64,000 nt of DNA from a virus. The DNA lies in the IMG/VR virus record IMGVR_UViG_3300009788_000096, positions 1 to 64,000 of that record; one strand, given 5' to 3'. The notes below the pieces were generated by a model. That model searched no databases. It saw only the letters and a list, made by a program, of their open reading frames with translations, and had not been told where the DNA came from. Each line of letters starts with the position of its first letter. Within the stretch, counting starts at the first letter, position 1. Positions 39,160 through 48,018 of the stretch are shown in pieces. Made by a program: the position numbers and the translations under genes.

Positions 39160-41454
39160 ATGGGATTAGTACTCGCTGCTGTTGCTGTCGCTGTTATTAT
39201 CGGAGGCGCAGCTCTCGCTTATATGTTCGCAGGCAAGGGCGGAGGGCAGCAACCCGATATGTCTCCTTCAACGATGGATGACATGGATATCACTCAGGCA
39301 GCGGAAGGTTCCGTTGTTCCTGTTGTATACGGTCGTGTCCGTTTGGCTGGAAATATTATATGGTATGAAAATTTAAACACTGTCGCAGAAACACAAGAAG
39401 TCGAAACAGGGAAAGGTGGTAGCGATGAAGAGGATGTGATAACAGGTTATCATTACTACCTTGATGTTTGGCAAGCGGTCTGTCGTGGGAAGATTTCTTG
39501 GATTGCAACCTATGTCCAAGATGAACTTAAGAATGTCAACGCAACTTTGACTTTGAAAAATGATGGAACGCAGAATACTTTTCCTTCTGCTTTACAAATA
39601 AGTTTTGGTGATGATACTCCACCGGGAGAAAACGCAAATAAACTTCCGGGCATTGCTCACGTTTTTTATAGAAAACTATATCTCGGCTTAAATGCAACCA
39701 ATGCGCCAACGATCCATTTTATTGTTGAAAAAGATTTGACTGGCATCGGAGTGACTGATCCCGAGATTGCGAATGGTTCAAATCCACATGCCATTATTTA
39801 TGATATACTTCTTGAAGCTGGAGCTCTTTCTTCCCAAATAGATATAGATTCATTTAATGCAGCTGGTCAATATTGGAAAGATAAAGGTTATGGATTAAAT
39901 CTAAAATTCACGAGGCAAAGTAAAGCGAAAGAGAAGATTGCTTTTATCTTGAAGATGCTTGGTGGTGCATTCGGTGTAAATCATGAAAACAAGTTTATTC
40001 TAAAAGCATTTGATGAAAACGATACTTCTTCTGCGACTATTAATACCGAAGATTGGTTGGAGTTTCAGTTCGCCAGAAGAACTTGGTTTGATACCTTTAA
40101 TGAATTCCGTTGTAACTATGTAGACCAGAATCAACACTATAGTCAAAGGACTTTGATTGCGCGGAACCCTGCTAACACTGCATTGCAGGGAAAGAAGTCT
40201 TCGGTGTCAATTGACTTGTCTGGTTTCCGTTCGAAACTTACTGCTGCTAAACGCCTATGGGAGATAATGAAAAAGGAGAGTTATCCCTATGCGAAGATAA
40301 AGGGTTCAACATCTTTAAAGCTTTATGAAACCAATGTAGGCGACATTGTAACAATAAACAATAGCGAATACAATATTGCCGATGCTGAATTTCGTGTTGT
40401 CGTAAAAGATATTTCTGAAATTGATCAAAATAAAATCGGCTGGGAACTGGAGCAATTTAGCGAAACTCTTTTCGATGACTATTATGGCTCTGGTGGGTTT
40501 CCGGGCGGAGTTCGTCCTGTTACGGTTCCAGAGAAGCTTATCCATCAAGGCGTCTATGAAATTCCTTATAATCCAGCGACGGAATATCATAGAGTTTATT
40601 TACTCTTCGCTGCAAGGGAGAATAACTTCGAGGCAGGGTTTGAAGTGCTCTTTTCTGCGACAGGAGTTGACTATACGAGTAAAGGTATTTTCAATGCATG
40701 GTCGCAGTACGGGACTTTAGATGAAGCATACACAATAAACACTTATACTATCGATGATGAAATAGGAATTTTATATACTCCATATCGGGATGATCCGCAA
40801 TTCGCAACGGGAAGCAGAACCGATTTGTTTGTGATTGATCGATATCTTTTAATTGATGATGAGATTATGAAGTTCCAAACGGTTACGGCAGAAGGGCCAG
40901 GCAGTTATCGCTTGACTGGTGTGATTCGGGGTATGTTTAATACGATTCCCGCTACGCATGGTTCTGGTTCTTCAATTTGGTTATTCAATTTAAGTGCGAG
41001 TAGTATGTTACGCAATATCTCATCATCGGATTTCTATTTGAAATTTTTACCTTATTATAAGAGCAAGAAAGTCGATCCCGGTGATGCGACGGCGATTCAT
41101 GTTACGACCGTTTATAATAGGGCAAAGCAACCTTGGATTCCAACTGCTATAAAGGCGGTCAGGAGTGGGTCTGATGTAACCCTCACTATTTATACTACAA
41201 CACAAACACGCGACGGCGCTGGTAAAGCTGGGGCTGCCTCACAAACTGATTATGTACCGACAAGTGTTGACGATAAGCTGGAAGTGTATGATAGTGACGA
41301 GGGATCCGGTGCCAGTCAACTATTAACAAGTGGCGCGGATTCAAGAAGTAATGCTGGAGCATTTACTTATTACGCAAGGCAAAAGAATGGAACCTTTACT
41401 TCAAGTTGGGTTTCGGTTTATGTTGATACTGCCGATGGAATATATTGGAGCTAA
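39160..41454 (+). CDS. central tail hub / host-contact protein
   Basis: 764 aa. N-terminal hydrophobic segment (LAAVAVAVIIGGAALAYMFA) followed by VVPVVYGRVRLAGNIIW, a signature of phage tail hub proteins of the GTA gp15/lambda gpJ type; later fibronectin-like and Ig-like beta segments. It forms the tail tip and precedes the adhesin genes, as in most siphoviruses. Confidence 0.85.
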   Translation: MGLVLAAVAVAVIIGGAALAYMFAGKGGGQQPDMSPSTMDDMDITQAAEGSVVPVVYGRVRLAGNIIWYENLNTVAETQEVETGKGGSDEEDVITGYHYYLDVWQAVCRGKISWIATYVQDELKNVNATLTLKNDGTQNTFPSALQISFGDDTPPGENANKLPGIAHVFYRKLYLGLNATNAPTIHFIVEKDLTGIGVTDPEIANGSNPHAIIYDILLEAGALSSQIDIDSFNAAGQYWKDKGYGLNLKFTRQSKAKEKIAFILKMLGGAFGVNHENKFILKAFDENDTSSATINTEDWLEFQFARRTWFDTFNEFRCNYVDQNQHYSQRTLIARNPANTALQGKKSSVSIDLSGFRSKLTAAKRLWEIMKKESYPYAKIKGSTSLKLYETNVGDIVTINNSEYNIADAEFRVVVKDISEIDQNKIGWELEQFSETLFDDYYGSGGFPGGVRPVTVPEKLIHQGVYEIPYNPATEYHRVYLLFAARENNFEAGFEVLFSATGVDYTSKGIFNAWSQYGTLDEAYTINTYTIDDEIGILYTPYRDDPQFATGSRTDLFVIDRYLLIDDEIMKFQTVTAEGPGSYRLTGVIRGMFNTIPATHGSGSSIWLFNLSASSMLRNISSSDFYLKFLPYYKSKKVDPGDATAIHVTTVYNRAKQPWIPTAIKAVRSGSDVTLTIYTTTQTRDGAGKAGAASQTDYVPTSVDDKLEVYDSDEGSGASQLLTSGADSRSNAGAFTYYARQKNGTFTSSWVSVYVDTADGIYWS

Positions 41455-41458
41455 TTAA

Positions 41459-43729
41459 ATGGCAAAGCTTTCACCGACACAATTACAGAAGTTAAAATAT
41501 GCCACGCAGGGCTGGAATGAAATAATGGAGCGAAATGCTCGACTGCTGGATGAAACACTTCTGAAAGTATCCGGAATGGTCGATGTCAATTTGACTTCAT
41601 TGTCGAATGATGATATGCTTGTATGGGATGTACCGACCCAGAAGTTTATCAACGTTCCTTGGAGTACGATAATTGCACCTACTACTACCACAACCACTTC
41701 GACATCAACGACGACTGCGACTTCAACGACGACTGCGACTTCAGCGTTGCTCCTGCTGATTTATTACAACATGGAATCATTGCTGAATACAACTACAACA
41801 ACGACAACCACTACAACGACTACTGTTACAACGACGAGTTTTACTTGTGCCATCGGATATTCTGGGAACTTGTGTGGGGTTCCTACAAATGCGTTCTGTT
41901 ATCAAAACTACGGCGGTTATACATGCAGTCAGGCATTTACGGATCATACTGATCCATGGGCAAGTGGTCCTGCTGATCAACAATATAGTGGTTACACTTT
42001 TGGGGTTCCTCAAATTGTTAATAAGATTGATATCCAAGCCCATACCTCTCCATACAATCGCCATCCGGTCGCTTTCCAATTCCGTGCTTCTAATGGTTCT
42101 GCACCAACTAATCTATCAGAAGCAGAAGGTGGTACGCAGATATTGCAAGTAAAGATGGCAGGGACGTTTGACTATCCAACCCACCATAGTGTTGGTGATC
42201 TTGGCCATTGGTCTTCTGAAGAAGTCAAAACTTGGACATTTTCAAATATCACCGCATATAAACACTATTGGATATTGATGTGGGATAAGGATGAAGCTAA
42301 TTTTAGTAGAGGTGCTGATTTTCATATTGGCGAAATGAATATGTATAGTTGTGGGGCAAGGCTAAGTACTACCACAACAACGACTTCTACAACAACGACA
42401 ACTATGACTGTTTGTACGACAACAACTGTTACGGTACCATTTTATAAGTGTGCTTTAGATCCAGTCGATCTGGGTGCTAATATTACTTTGCAGCATTATA
42501 ACATGAGGGCAATCCATTCTGCTGCCAGTGCTTGGAATTCCGCTATAAGTAAATATTATACAAGAAAGAATGCTTTCGGACAGAATAAGTTTTACTTTGA
42601 AATTGAATGTCGACCTTCTACTGATGATCAATGGATTCTCGGTCTTGCCAATGAAAGTTTCAATGTTGATGGATATCCTGGCGATAGTACAGCCGGTTGG
42701 GGTTATCGTGGAAATGGGAACAAGTATTACAATGGGAGTGCTGGAGGTTATGGAGATGCATTTGGCGATGGCGACGTTATCGGTGTAGCCTTTAACTTGC
42801 TTACAAATAAAGTTTGGTTCTCCAAGAATGGCGCATGGCAAGCCGGTGGTGATCCTGCTGCGGGTACGGGTGAAGCATATAGTAATTTGACTGGATCACA
42901 ATTCTATGCGGCAATCGGACTTTATCAAGAAACTCATGGTCAATTAAGATTGTCTTCAGATGATTGGGACTCTGTGGCACCTTCAGGATTTGTTGAATTT
43001 GCTTGTGATGAGATTACAACAACGACTTCAACAACGACAACCTCAACGACAACCACAACAAGTTCAGTAAGCACAACAACTGTTACGGTGCCATTATATA
43101 AGTGTGCTTTTGACCCGGCTAATAAAGGTGCTTTTATTACTTTGGAATATTACAATAAACGGGCTCGGTCAACCGGTTCTAATTGGGACTCTGCGGCAAG
43201 TAAATATTATACAAGAAAGAGTGCATTCGGACAAAATAAATTTTACTTTGAATCATATCTACATTCTGGAAATAATATGATTCATGGTATTGGAAATGAA
43301 AACCTTGTCACTACAAATTATCCGGGCAGTGATGCAAATGGTTGGGGTTATAATACTGCCAATGGTAGAAAGTATCACAGTGGCGCTTGGACACTTATTG
43401 GTAGTGCAATGAGTCAAGGCGAAACTGTTGGTATCGCAATTGACTTAACTGATTTGGATATAGGCCAAGGCAAGATTTGGTTTGCCGATCAAGGTTCATG
43501 GATAGAAGGCGATCCTGCAGCTGGCACCGGAGCAAGTTATAGTAATTTGACTGGAGCGCAGATTTATGCGCTGATCGCTGCCTATAGTAATGGTGTAACG
43601 GCCGAACTTAGATTATCTTCTGACGATTGGGTCCAGTCCGCTCCGTCGGGATTTGTTGAATTTGCTTGTGTTGAGATTACCACCACAACGACAACAACGA
43701 CAACCACTACAACGACAACTACAACATAG
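41459..43729 (+). CDS. modular adhesin: anchor, discoidin-like, two SPRY-like domains joined by poly-Thr linkers
   Basis: 756 aa. Residues 1-62 are an anchor domain shared with the 45021 and 45230 genes (N..LLDETLLKVSGMVDV). Thr-rich linkers fall near 65-85, 110-127, 303-325 and 520-542, with a Thr tail at 742-756. Between them: a discoidin-like galactose-binding domain (~130-300, CSQAFTDHTDPWASG) and two SPRY-like domains (~325-520, ~545-740; GWGYRGNGNKYYNG, VGIAIDL). Likely a receptor-binding or glycan-binding fibre with glycosylated stalks; the glycosylation is inferred. Confidence 0.8.
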   Translation: MAKLSPTQLQKLKYATQGWNEIMERNARLLDETLLKVSGMVDVNLTSLSNDDMLVWDVPTQKFINVPWSTIIAPTTTTTTSTSTTTATSTTTATSALLLLIYYNMESLLNTTTTTTTTTTTTVTTTSFTCAIGYSGNLCGVPTNAFCYQNYGGYTCSQAFTDHTDPWASGPADQQYSGYTFGVPQIVNKIDIQAHTSPYNRHPVAFQFRASNGSAPTNLSEAEGGTQILQVKMAGTFDYPTHHSVGDLGHWSSEEVKTWTFSNITAYKHYWILMWDKDEANFSRGADFHIGEMNMYSCGARLSTTTTTTSTTTTTMTVCTTTTVTVPFYKCALDPVDLGANITLQHYNMRAIHSAASAWNSAISKYYTRKNAFGQNKFYFEIECRPSTDDQWILGLANESFNVDGYPGDSTAGWGYRGNGNKYYNGSAGGYGDAFGDGDVIGVAFNLLTNKVWFSKNGAWQAGGDPAAGTGEAYSNLTGSQFYAAIGLYQETHGQLRLSSDDWDSVAPSGFVEFACDEITTTTSTTTTSTTTTTSSVSTTTVTVPLYKCAFDPANKGAFITLEYYNKRARSTGSNWDSAASKYYTRKSAFGQNKFYFESYLHSGNNMIHGIGNENLVTTNYPGSDANGWGYNTANGRKYHSGAWTLIGSAMSQGETVGIAIDLTDLDIGQGKIWFADQGSWIEGDPAAGTGASYSNLTGAQIYALIAAYSNGVTAELRLSSDDWVQSAPSGFVEFACVEITTTTTTTTTTTTTTTT

Positions 43730-43737
43730 AGTATATA

Positions 43738-45012
43738 ATGAAAAAGTTTCCTGACATTCAAGCGAATTATCCGGGTCGAGCATTTGGCGTCGTTCAAACG
43801 ACTACCAGACCTCTGCTCGGTACTTATAGCTTTGACTTCGACGGCACGGACTTTATAAGAACTGTAGTCCATCCCGGAACCGATATCAATATTGCGATTT
43901 CATTATGGATTCGTTTTGATACGGTTCCAACGGATGCAGTCAATAGACCTGTTGCTATAATGAGTAATAGTGATGGAACTAATTCTGGTCTTGGATTAGT
44001 CAAAGTCACCGGAGCCGCAAGAGTTCATATGGTTCGTTCTGCAAATGGAGCTGCCGGAGCTTATGAAGTAGACGATCAAGCAACTCCCGGTTCTGGCTTT
44101 GCGGTTTCTCCTAATACTTGGTATCACATGGTTGTGCAGAAGACAACTACGAATTTTGAACTTTGGGTCAATGCTGTTAAGGTTCTTGATCGAGCCGGCT
44201 CCTTTGGCAATGCCGATGCGACCGGATTTGATGGATTACTTCTTGGCTCTAAAACAGATAATTCAAATGGAATCGACGGGAAGATTGATCAAGTCAAAGT
44301 ATTTGATCTTGGTACCAGCGGCGGTTTAGCTCAAAGTCAAATTCGTGAGTTATATTTTGAAGGTGCAACAACGACAACTACTTCAACGACAACCACGACA
44401 ACCACGACAACTACTTCAACAACGATTGATCTTTGTCCTGGTGGATATTCCTCTGAATTATGTACTGATGGGGTAAACAGGGCATTTTGTCGTCAGACCT
44501 ATGGTGGTTATCAATGTTCCTGGGCTTTTGATGGTAACTATAATAACCCGTGGGTGGGTGGTACATTAGATCAGCAATACGTTGGTTACAGTTTCGTCGT
44601 TCCACAAATTGTCAATAAATTTTCTATTCTTGCATATAATGGTTCGACATTTCCGAGGACGCCGGATGCTTTCCAACTCCGTGCTTCTAATACTGCTGCC
44701 CCAACTAATTTAACAGAAGCTGAGGGCGGTACATTAATCCATCAAGTAAAGATGCCGGGAACGTTTGACTACCCAACCCATCATACTGTTGGTAACCTCG
44801 GGCATTGGAGTCAAGGCGAACTTAAATCTTGGGAATTCGATAATGGCATTGCATATAAACATTATTGGATGCTGTTCTGGGACAAAGATGAAAACGACTT
44901 TGGTCGGAGTGGGGATTATAATTTTGGTGACCTCAGTATGTATAGCTGCGGCCCACGTTTAACAACGACAACCACGACAACCACGACTTCAACGACAACT
45001 ACTTCATCATAA
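43738..45012 (+). CDS. modular adhesin: LamG-like plus discoidin-like domain with poly-Thr linkers
   Basis: 424 aa. Residues ~20-205 look like a LamG/concanavalin domain (YSFDFDGTDFIRT, ISLWIRFDT, DGKIDQVKVFD). A Thr linker at ~208-228 leads to a discoidin-like domain (~229-408) closely similar to the one in the previous gene (QTYGGYQCSWAFDG, AYKHYWMLFWDKDEN), then a ~15-residue Thr/Ser tail. Probable carbohydrate-binding tail fibre component. Confidence 0.8.
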   Translation: MKKFPDIQANYPGRAFGVVQTTTRPLLGTYSFDFDGTDFIRTVVHPGTDINIAISLWIRFDTVPTDAVNRPVAIMSNSDGTNSGLGLVKVTGAARVHMVRSANGAAGAYEVDDQATPGSGFAVSPNTWYHMVVQKTTTNFELWVNAVKVLDRAGSFGNADATGFDGLLLGSKTDNSNGIDGKIDQVKVFDLGTSGGLAQSQIRELYFEGATTTTTSTTTTTTTTTTSTTIDLCPGGYSSELCTDGVNRAFCRQTYGGYQCSWAFDGNYNNPWVGGTLDQQYVGYSFVVPQIVNKFSILAYNGSTFPRTPDAFQLRASNTAAPTNLTEAEGGTLIHQVKMPGTFDYPTHHTVGNLGHWSQGELKSWEFDNGIAYKHYWMLFWDKDENDFGRSGDYNFGDLSMYSCGPRLTTTTTTTTTSTTTTSS

Positions 45013-45020
45013 GGTGACTA

Positions 45021-45230
45021 ATGACTATACTATCACCCAGCGGTTTGGAAACGGACGATTATAGCCAAGCAAATTGGTGGGCAATCTATAACAGAAATGT
45101 GGAACTGTTGAATGCTGTTTTGATAAAGTTGCAGGGATTGGGAGACGTAAAGGTAGACAAGTTAAAAGATGACAGTTTTCTTTTCTGGGATGATGCTAAT
45201 TCGAAATGGAAAGTGGGGATTTATCCATAA
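45021..45230 (+). CDS. small virion anchor-domain protein
   Basis: 69 aa consisting only of the anchor domain seen at the N-terminus of the 41459 protein: W..I..RNVELLNAVLIKLQGLGDVKVDKL..D..LFWDD..SKW. No Thr tail. Stop overlaps the next ATG. Confidence 0.65.
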   Translation: MTILSPSGLETDDYSQANWWAIYNRNVELLNAVLIKLQGLGDVKVDKLKDDSFLFWDDANSKWKVGIYP

Positions 45231-45511
45231 TGGCAACCTATTATACATTGACTAACACTGGTTTGCGTTATTCTGATATTGGTTATTCTGCATGGAATGT
45301 CAATGTCAATAACTATAACTGGAGCGCGCTCAATAATACTCTCTTGAAGTATTCGGCTTTGTTAGACGTTGATCCCACTGGCTTAGTTCAAGGCGACGTT
45401 TTAATATATAACTCATCTTCTGAAAAATGGGAAAGGAAAGCTTTAAACCCTGGCTATCACGTGATCAGTACAACGACAACTACGACTTCTACTACTACGA
45501 CTTCGACATAA
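45230..45511 (+). CDS. small virion anchor-domain protein with poly-Thr tail
   Basis: 93 aa. A third copy of the anchor domain (LNNTLLKYSALLDVDPTGLVQGDVLIY) followed by a ~14-residue Thr/Ser tail. It shows the minimal unit: anchor plus Thr tract without a binding domain. ATG overlaps the previous stop. Confidence 0.65.
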   Translation: MATYYTLTNTGLRYSDIGYSAWNVNVNNYNWSALNNTLLKYSALLDVDPTGLVQGDVLIYNSSSEKWERKALNPGYHVISTTTTTTSTTTTST

Positions 45512-45519
45512 GGAGCGGC

Positions 45520-46053
45520 ATGGATATTAAATTCTTCGTAAAAGACTACTGGTCAATTGTTTTAAGTTGCATTGCATTAGTTACTTCCGTCATAATTGTT
45601 TGGAGATATAAGATTCCAGATATTGAGAAGCGACTGACAAAGGTTGAATTAACTTCACATTCGCAAGAAGTAACCCGACTTGACTTAACCGATCGAGTTT
45701 CAAAACATGAAATTTATCGTAAGGATGGAAGCTATATATATCAACAATCTGAGGGTTGCAAGAAGATGCAGGACACATGCCAGACAAAGATCTGCATGAA
45801 AATTGATGGAGTAACTAAAATTATGAATAAACGAATGGTTTCAATCGAAGACAAGATGGAAGAAATGGATCTTTCAAGAGAAAGCACCAGAAGCGAATTT
45901 AAAGAAGTATTAGAAAAATTGCACAAGCAACAAGTTGAGATGGTAAGGGTCGCTACGCAAGTGAAGACATTGCTGGCAAATGGTCAAGCGCAGCAGACCG
46001 CAATTATAGTTAGAGAAGTACTCAAAGAGATCAAACAGAACCGCTTGGTTTAG
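45520..46053 (+). CDS. membrane-anchored coiled-coil protein
   Basis: 177 aa. The start at 45520 follows TAAGGAGCGGC. One N-terminal TM helix (YWSIVLSCIALVTSVIIVW), then long coiled coil (~35-170) with two Cys (CKKMQDTC). Lies just before the holin-like gene, so it may be a spanin-like or lysis accessory protein; inference. Confidence 0.6.
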   Translation: MDIKFFVKDYWSIVLSCIALVTSVIIVWRYKIPDIEKRLTKVELTSHSQEVTRLDLTDRVSKHEIYRKDGSYIYQQSEGCKKMQDTCQTKICMKIDGVTKIMNKRMVSIEDKMEEMDLSRESTRSEFKEVLEKLHKQQVEMVRVATQVKTLLANGQAQQTAIIVREVLKEIKQNRLV

Positions 46054-46070
46054 GCAAGGAGGTGTTATAT

Positions 46071-46349
46071 ATGGAAGAAGTTAGTTTTGGGGCTTATGCG
46101 GCTCCGGTGTTGCTAACAGTCATTTTAGGTATTGTCTACAAGTTCGTCGATGCCACTGGTAAATGGAAAGTGTTAATAGCAGTACTCTGCGGAATCGGTC
46201 TGGGAGTGCTTGCTATCGCTTACCAAGGGAAGGAATGGTCCATCGTGAACATTGTGGACTTCGCGATCTACGGATTGATGCTTGGTGCCAGTGCCATTGG
46301 TTTGCATCAAATGCAGAAGCAGGCAAGAAAGCCGAAGAAAAAAGTTTAA
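46071..46349 (+). CDS. holin-like membrane protein
   Basis: 92 aa. Three hydrophobic segments (about 8-25, 32-50, 60-80) and a basic tail (QARKPKKKV), which fits a class I holin. ATG at 46071 is 8 nt from AAGGAGGT; a GTG start at 46062 would overlap the SD. Neighbours (coiled-coil membrane protein, lipoprotein) support a lysis cassette. Confidence 0.6.
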   Translation: MEEVSFGAYAAPVLLTVILGIVYKFVDATGKWKVLIAVLCGIGLGVLAIAYQGKEWSIVNIVDFAIYGLMLGASAIGLHQMQKQARKPKKKV

Positions 46350-46381
46350 TAAAAAATTCAATAAGAAGGAGGTGAAGTTAA

Positions 46382-46789
46382 ATGAGGAAAATGCGTAATT
46401 CTTTAATCTGCTTGGTTATCTTTTTTGCAATGGTAACGATGGCATGTCAAAGCGGTATCGGTGGGATGAGCGTAAAGCAGCAAGCGGCATGGACGAACAA
46501 TGTCTATGCGAGGCAGTATGACTTGTATCTCGACCAGATTTTACTACCGTCGATTTCAGGAAGTGAACGTCAGACCTTGAAGGATAATCCAAGGCTAATC
46601 ACGCAAGACATGCTGCGTACAAACTTTAGCAAGAATGAAGCCGAAGTCCTTAAGGCGAAGAAGCAAGTCTTTACGGAGCTGCATCCGCTGCTGGTAACGT
46701 ATAACGAATATATCACCGGCGGCATGGCGGTACCGGCGAACCTTGAGTACCAGATTGTCTCGCTAATCAACCGGCTTCTGGCTGATTAG
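46382..46789 (+). CDS. predicted lipoprotein
   Basis: 135 aa. Signal peptide with lipobox VTMAC (Cys ~21), helical mature part. Strong SD AAGGAGGTGAAG. It could be an outer-membrane spanin partner or moron lipoprotein. Suggests a diderm host, weakly. Confidence 0.6.
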   Translation: MRKMRNSLICLVIFFAMVTMACQSGIGGMSVKQQAAWTNNVYARQYDLYLDQILLPSISGSERQTLKDNPRLITQDMLRTNFSKNEAEVLKAKKQVFTELHPLLVTYNEYITGGMAVPANLEYQIVSLINRLLAD

Positions 46790-46830
46790 CCTCAACCGAA
46801 ATTTAATTTCTGAAAAAGGAGCAATTTAAA

Positions 46831-47025
46831 ATGAGTCAAGAAGCAACTGTTAATATGGTTGCCGGTCTGGTCAGCTTGGCTGTGGAGTTCGCTGCGGCTT
46901 CCAATATCGCAAAGGAAGACGTTGATCGCATTTATGCGGAGTCCTATGAAAAAGTCAAAGCGAAAGATCCGGCGACTCATGCCCATCCAGATTTTGATGA
47001 GGCAACGGAAGGCGGTGGCGAATGA
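46831..47025 (+). CDS. hypothetical small acidic protein
   Basis: 64 aa, no TM, helical (VNMVAGLVSLAVEFAAASNIAKED), Gly/Glu end. SD AAAAGGAGCAATTTAAA. Overlaps the next gene by 4 nt. Family unknown. Confidence 0.6.
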   Translation: MSQEATVNMVAGLVSLAVEFAAASNIAKEDVDRIYAESYEKVKAKDPATHAHPDFDEATEGGGE

Positions 47026-47465
47026 GAAAGTTCAAATTTTTAATCTTCATTATGTTTATGGTGTTCGCCTTTTCATTTCCAGCTCTGGCCGATATTAATA
47101 AGGAATTTACTTTCGCTTGGGAACAGAATGTGGATGATCTTCCCCAAATGAAAGAGTGGAGAATGTATTGGTCGGATGCGGCAGGCGGTCCGTACACTGC
47201 GGTTCTTGATACGGACGGGAATCCAATTATTATTCCTTATGATCCTTTGGATCCCGACGGAATTTATGATTCGACACAAATAATGATAGTGCCCGGAACA
47301 CCCGGAACAACTGTAACGAAGTACTTCGTCTTGACTGCGGTCGATCAGTCGGATAATGAATCCGATTATAGCGCCGAAGCAATTGACGATAGCACTGGAA
47401 ACGGTTGGGTTGAAATTAGAATTCCCTTGGGTAGACCTTTTAGCTTGCATATCATTATGCAATAA
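47022..47465 (+). CDS. secreted protein, fibronectin III-like
   Basis: 147 aa. Signal peptide (MRKFKFLIFIMFMVFAFSFPALA) then one beta domain: FAWEQNVDDLPQMKEWRMYWSDAAGGPY and KYFVLTAVDQSDNESDYS fit a fibronectin type III fold. Exported, role unknown. Confidence 0.65.
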   Translation: MRKFKFLIFIMFMVFAFSFPALADINKEFTFAWEQNVDDLPQMKEWRMYWSDAAGGPYTAVLDTDGNPIIIPYDPLDPDGIYDSTQIMIVPGTPGTTVTKYFVLTAVDQSDNESDYSAEAIDDSTGNGWVEIRIPLGRPFSLHIIMQ

Positions 47466-47488
47466 CTAAAAGGGTAAGGTAAAACTTT

Positions 47489-47556
47489 GGCTCCCGTCCT
47501 TAGGTTCCTCCCTTTGCCGTTGAAGCATTTACTTGCCAATACGGGGACGGGAAGCC
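47489..47556. other. intergenic long-range hairpin
   Basis: GGCTCCCGTCC and GGACGGGAAGCC pair as an 11-bp helix with one bulge, enclosing ~45 nt. It separates the lysis-like genes from the YkgJ-like gene. No T-run on either side, so it is not a typical terminator. Confidence 0.4.
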
Positions 47557-47607
47557 ATTTAACTCCGCATTTGGGCTGATGAAGAATTGGGCTGGAAGGA
47601 ATTTGAA

Positions 47608-48000
47608 ATGGCACTGTCATGGAAGCGGAATGGAGACTGCGTTCGCTGCGGCTGGTGTTGTGAGAGAACACTTTATTATGACTATGAAGTAGAGGTTGGT
47701 AATAATGAAGCGATTATACTCTCACTTAAAAAATGCAATACAAACGACTCTTTTATTAAGAAGGTTAATACATGGATCGAAGCGCATGAAATGGTTTATG
47801 AAGATCGAAGAGTAGTCAAGATAGAGGTTGGTTGTGAATTTTTTAAGTGGAAGTATAATGACGGAATGAGGAAGGGATTCTGTACCGTTTATAAAGACAA
47901 AGAGAAAGGATGTCAATACGATAAAAGAAAATCTTTTCCAGAATCAGTCAATGATTTATCCGTAGAAAATACCTGCGGGTATACATTCGAAAAGAAGTAA
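47608..48000 (+). CDS. YkgJ-like Cys-cluster protein
   Basis: 130 aa. The start at 47608 follows GGAAGGAATTTGAA. NGDCVRCGWCCERT matches the zinc/iron-chelating YkgJ family opening, with further Cys near 80, 92, 100 and 120. Metal-binding or redox role likely; placement among fibre genes is odd. Confidence 0.65.
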   Translation: MALSWKRNGDCVRCGWCCERTLYYDYEVEVGNNEAIILSLKKCNTNDSFIKKVNTWIEAHEMVYEDRRVVKIEVGCEFFKWKYNDGMRKGFCTVYKDKEKGCQYDKRKSFPESVNDLSVENTCGYTFEKK

Positions 48001-48018
48001 TTCGAAAGGAATTGAGAA

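Noticed and set aside
43582-43872. Minus-strand poly-Val frames opposite the ACN tracts
   Set aside because: Reverse complement of Thr repeats gives Val runs. No SD and no continuity with neighbouring genes.
47579-47610. CTGATGA on the plus strand just before the YkgJ-like gene, considered as a hammerhead core
   Set aside because: The nearby GAAA gives only a 4-bp stem with a 3-nt loop and the base after U16.1 would be G, which is not cleavable. Stem II does not pair. Chance match.
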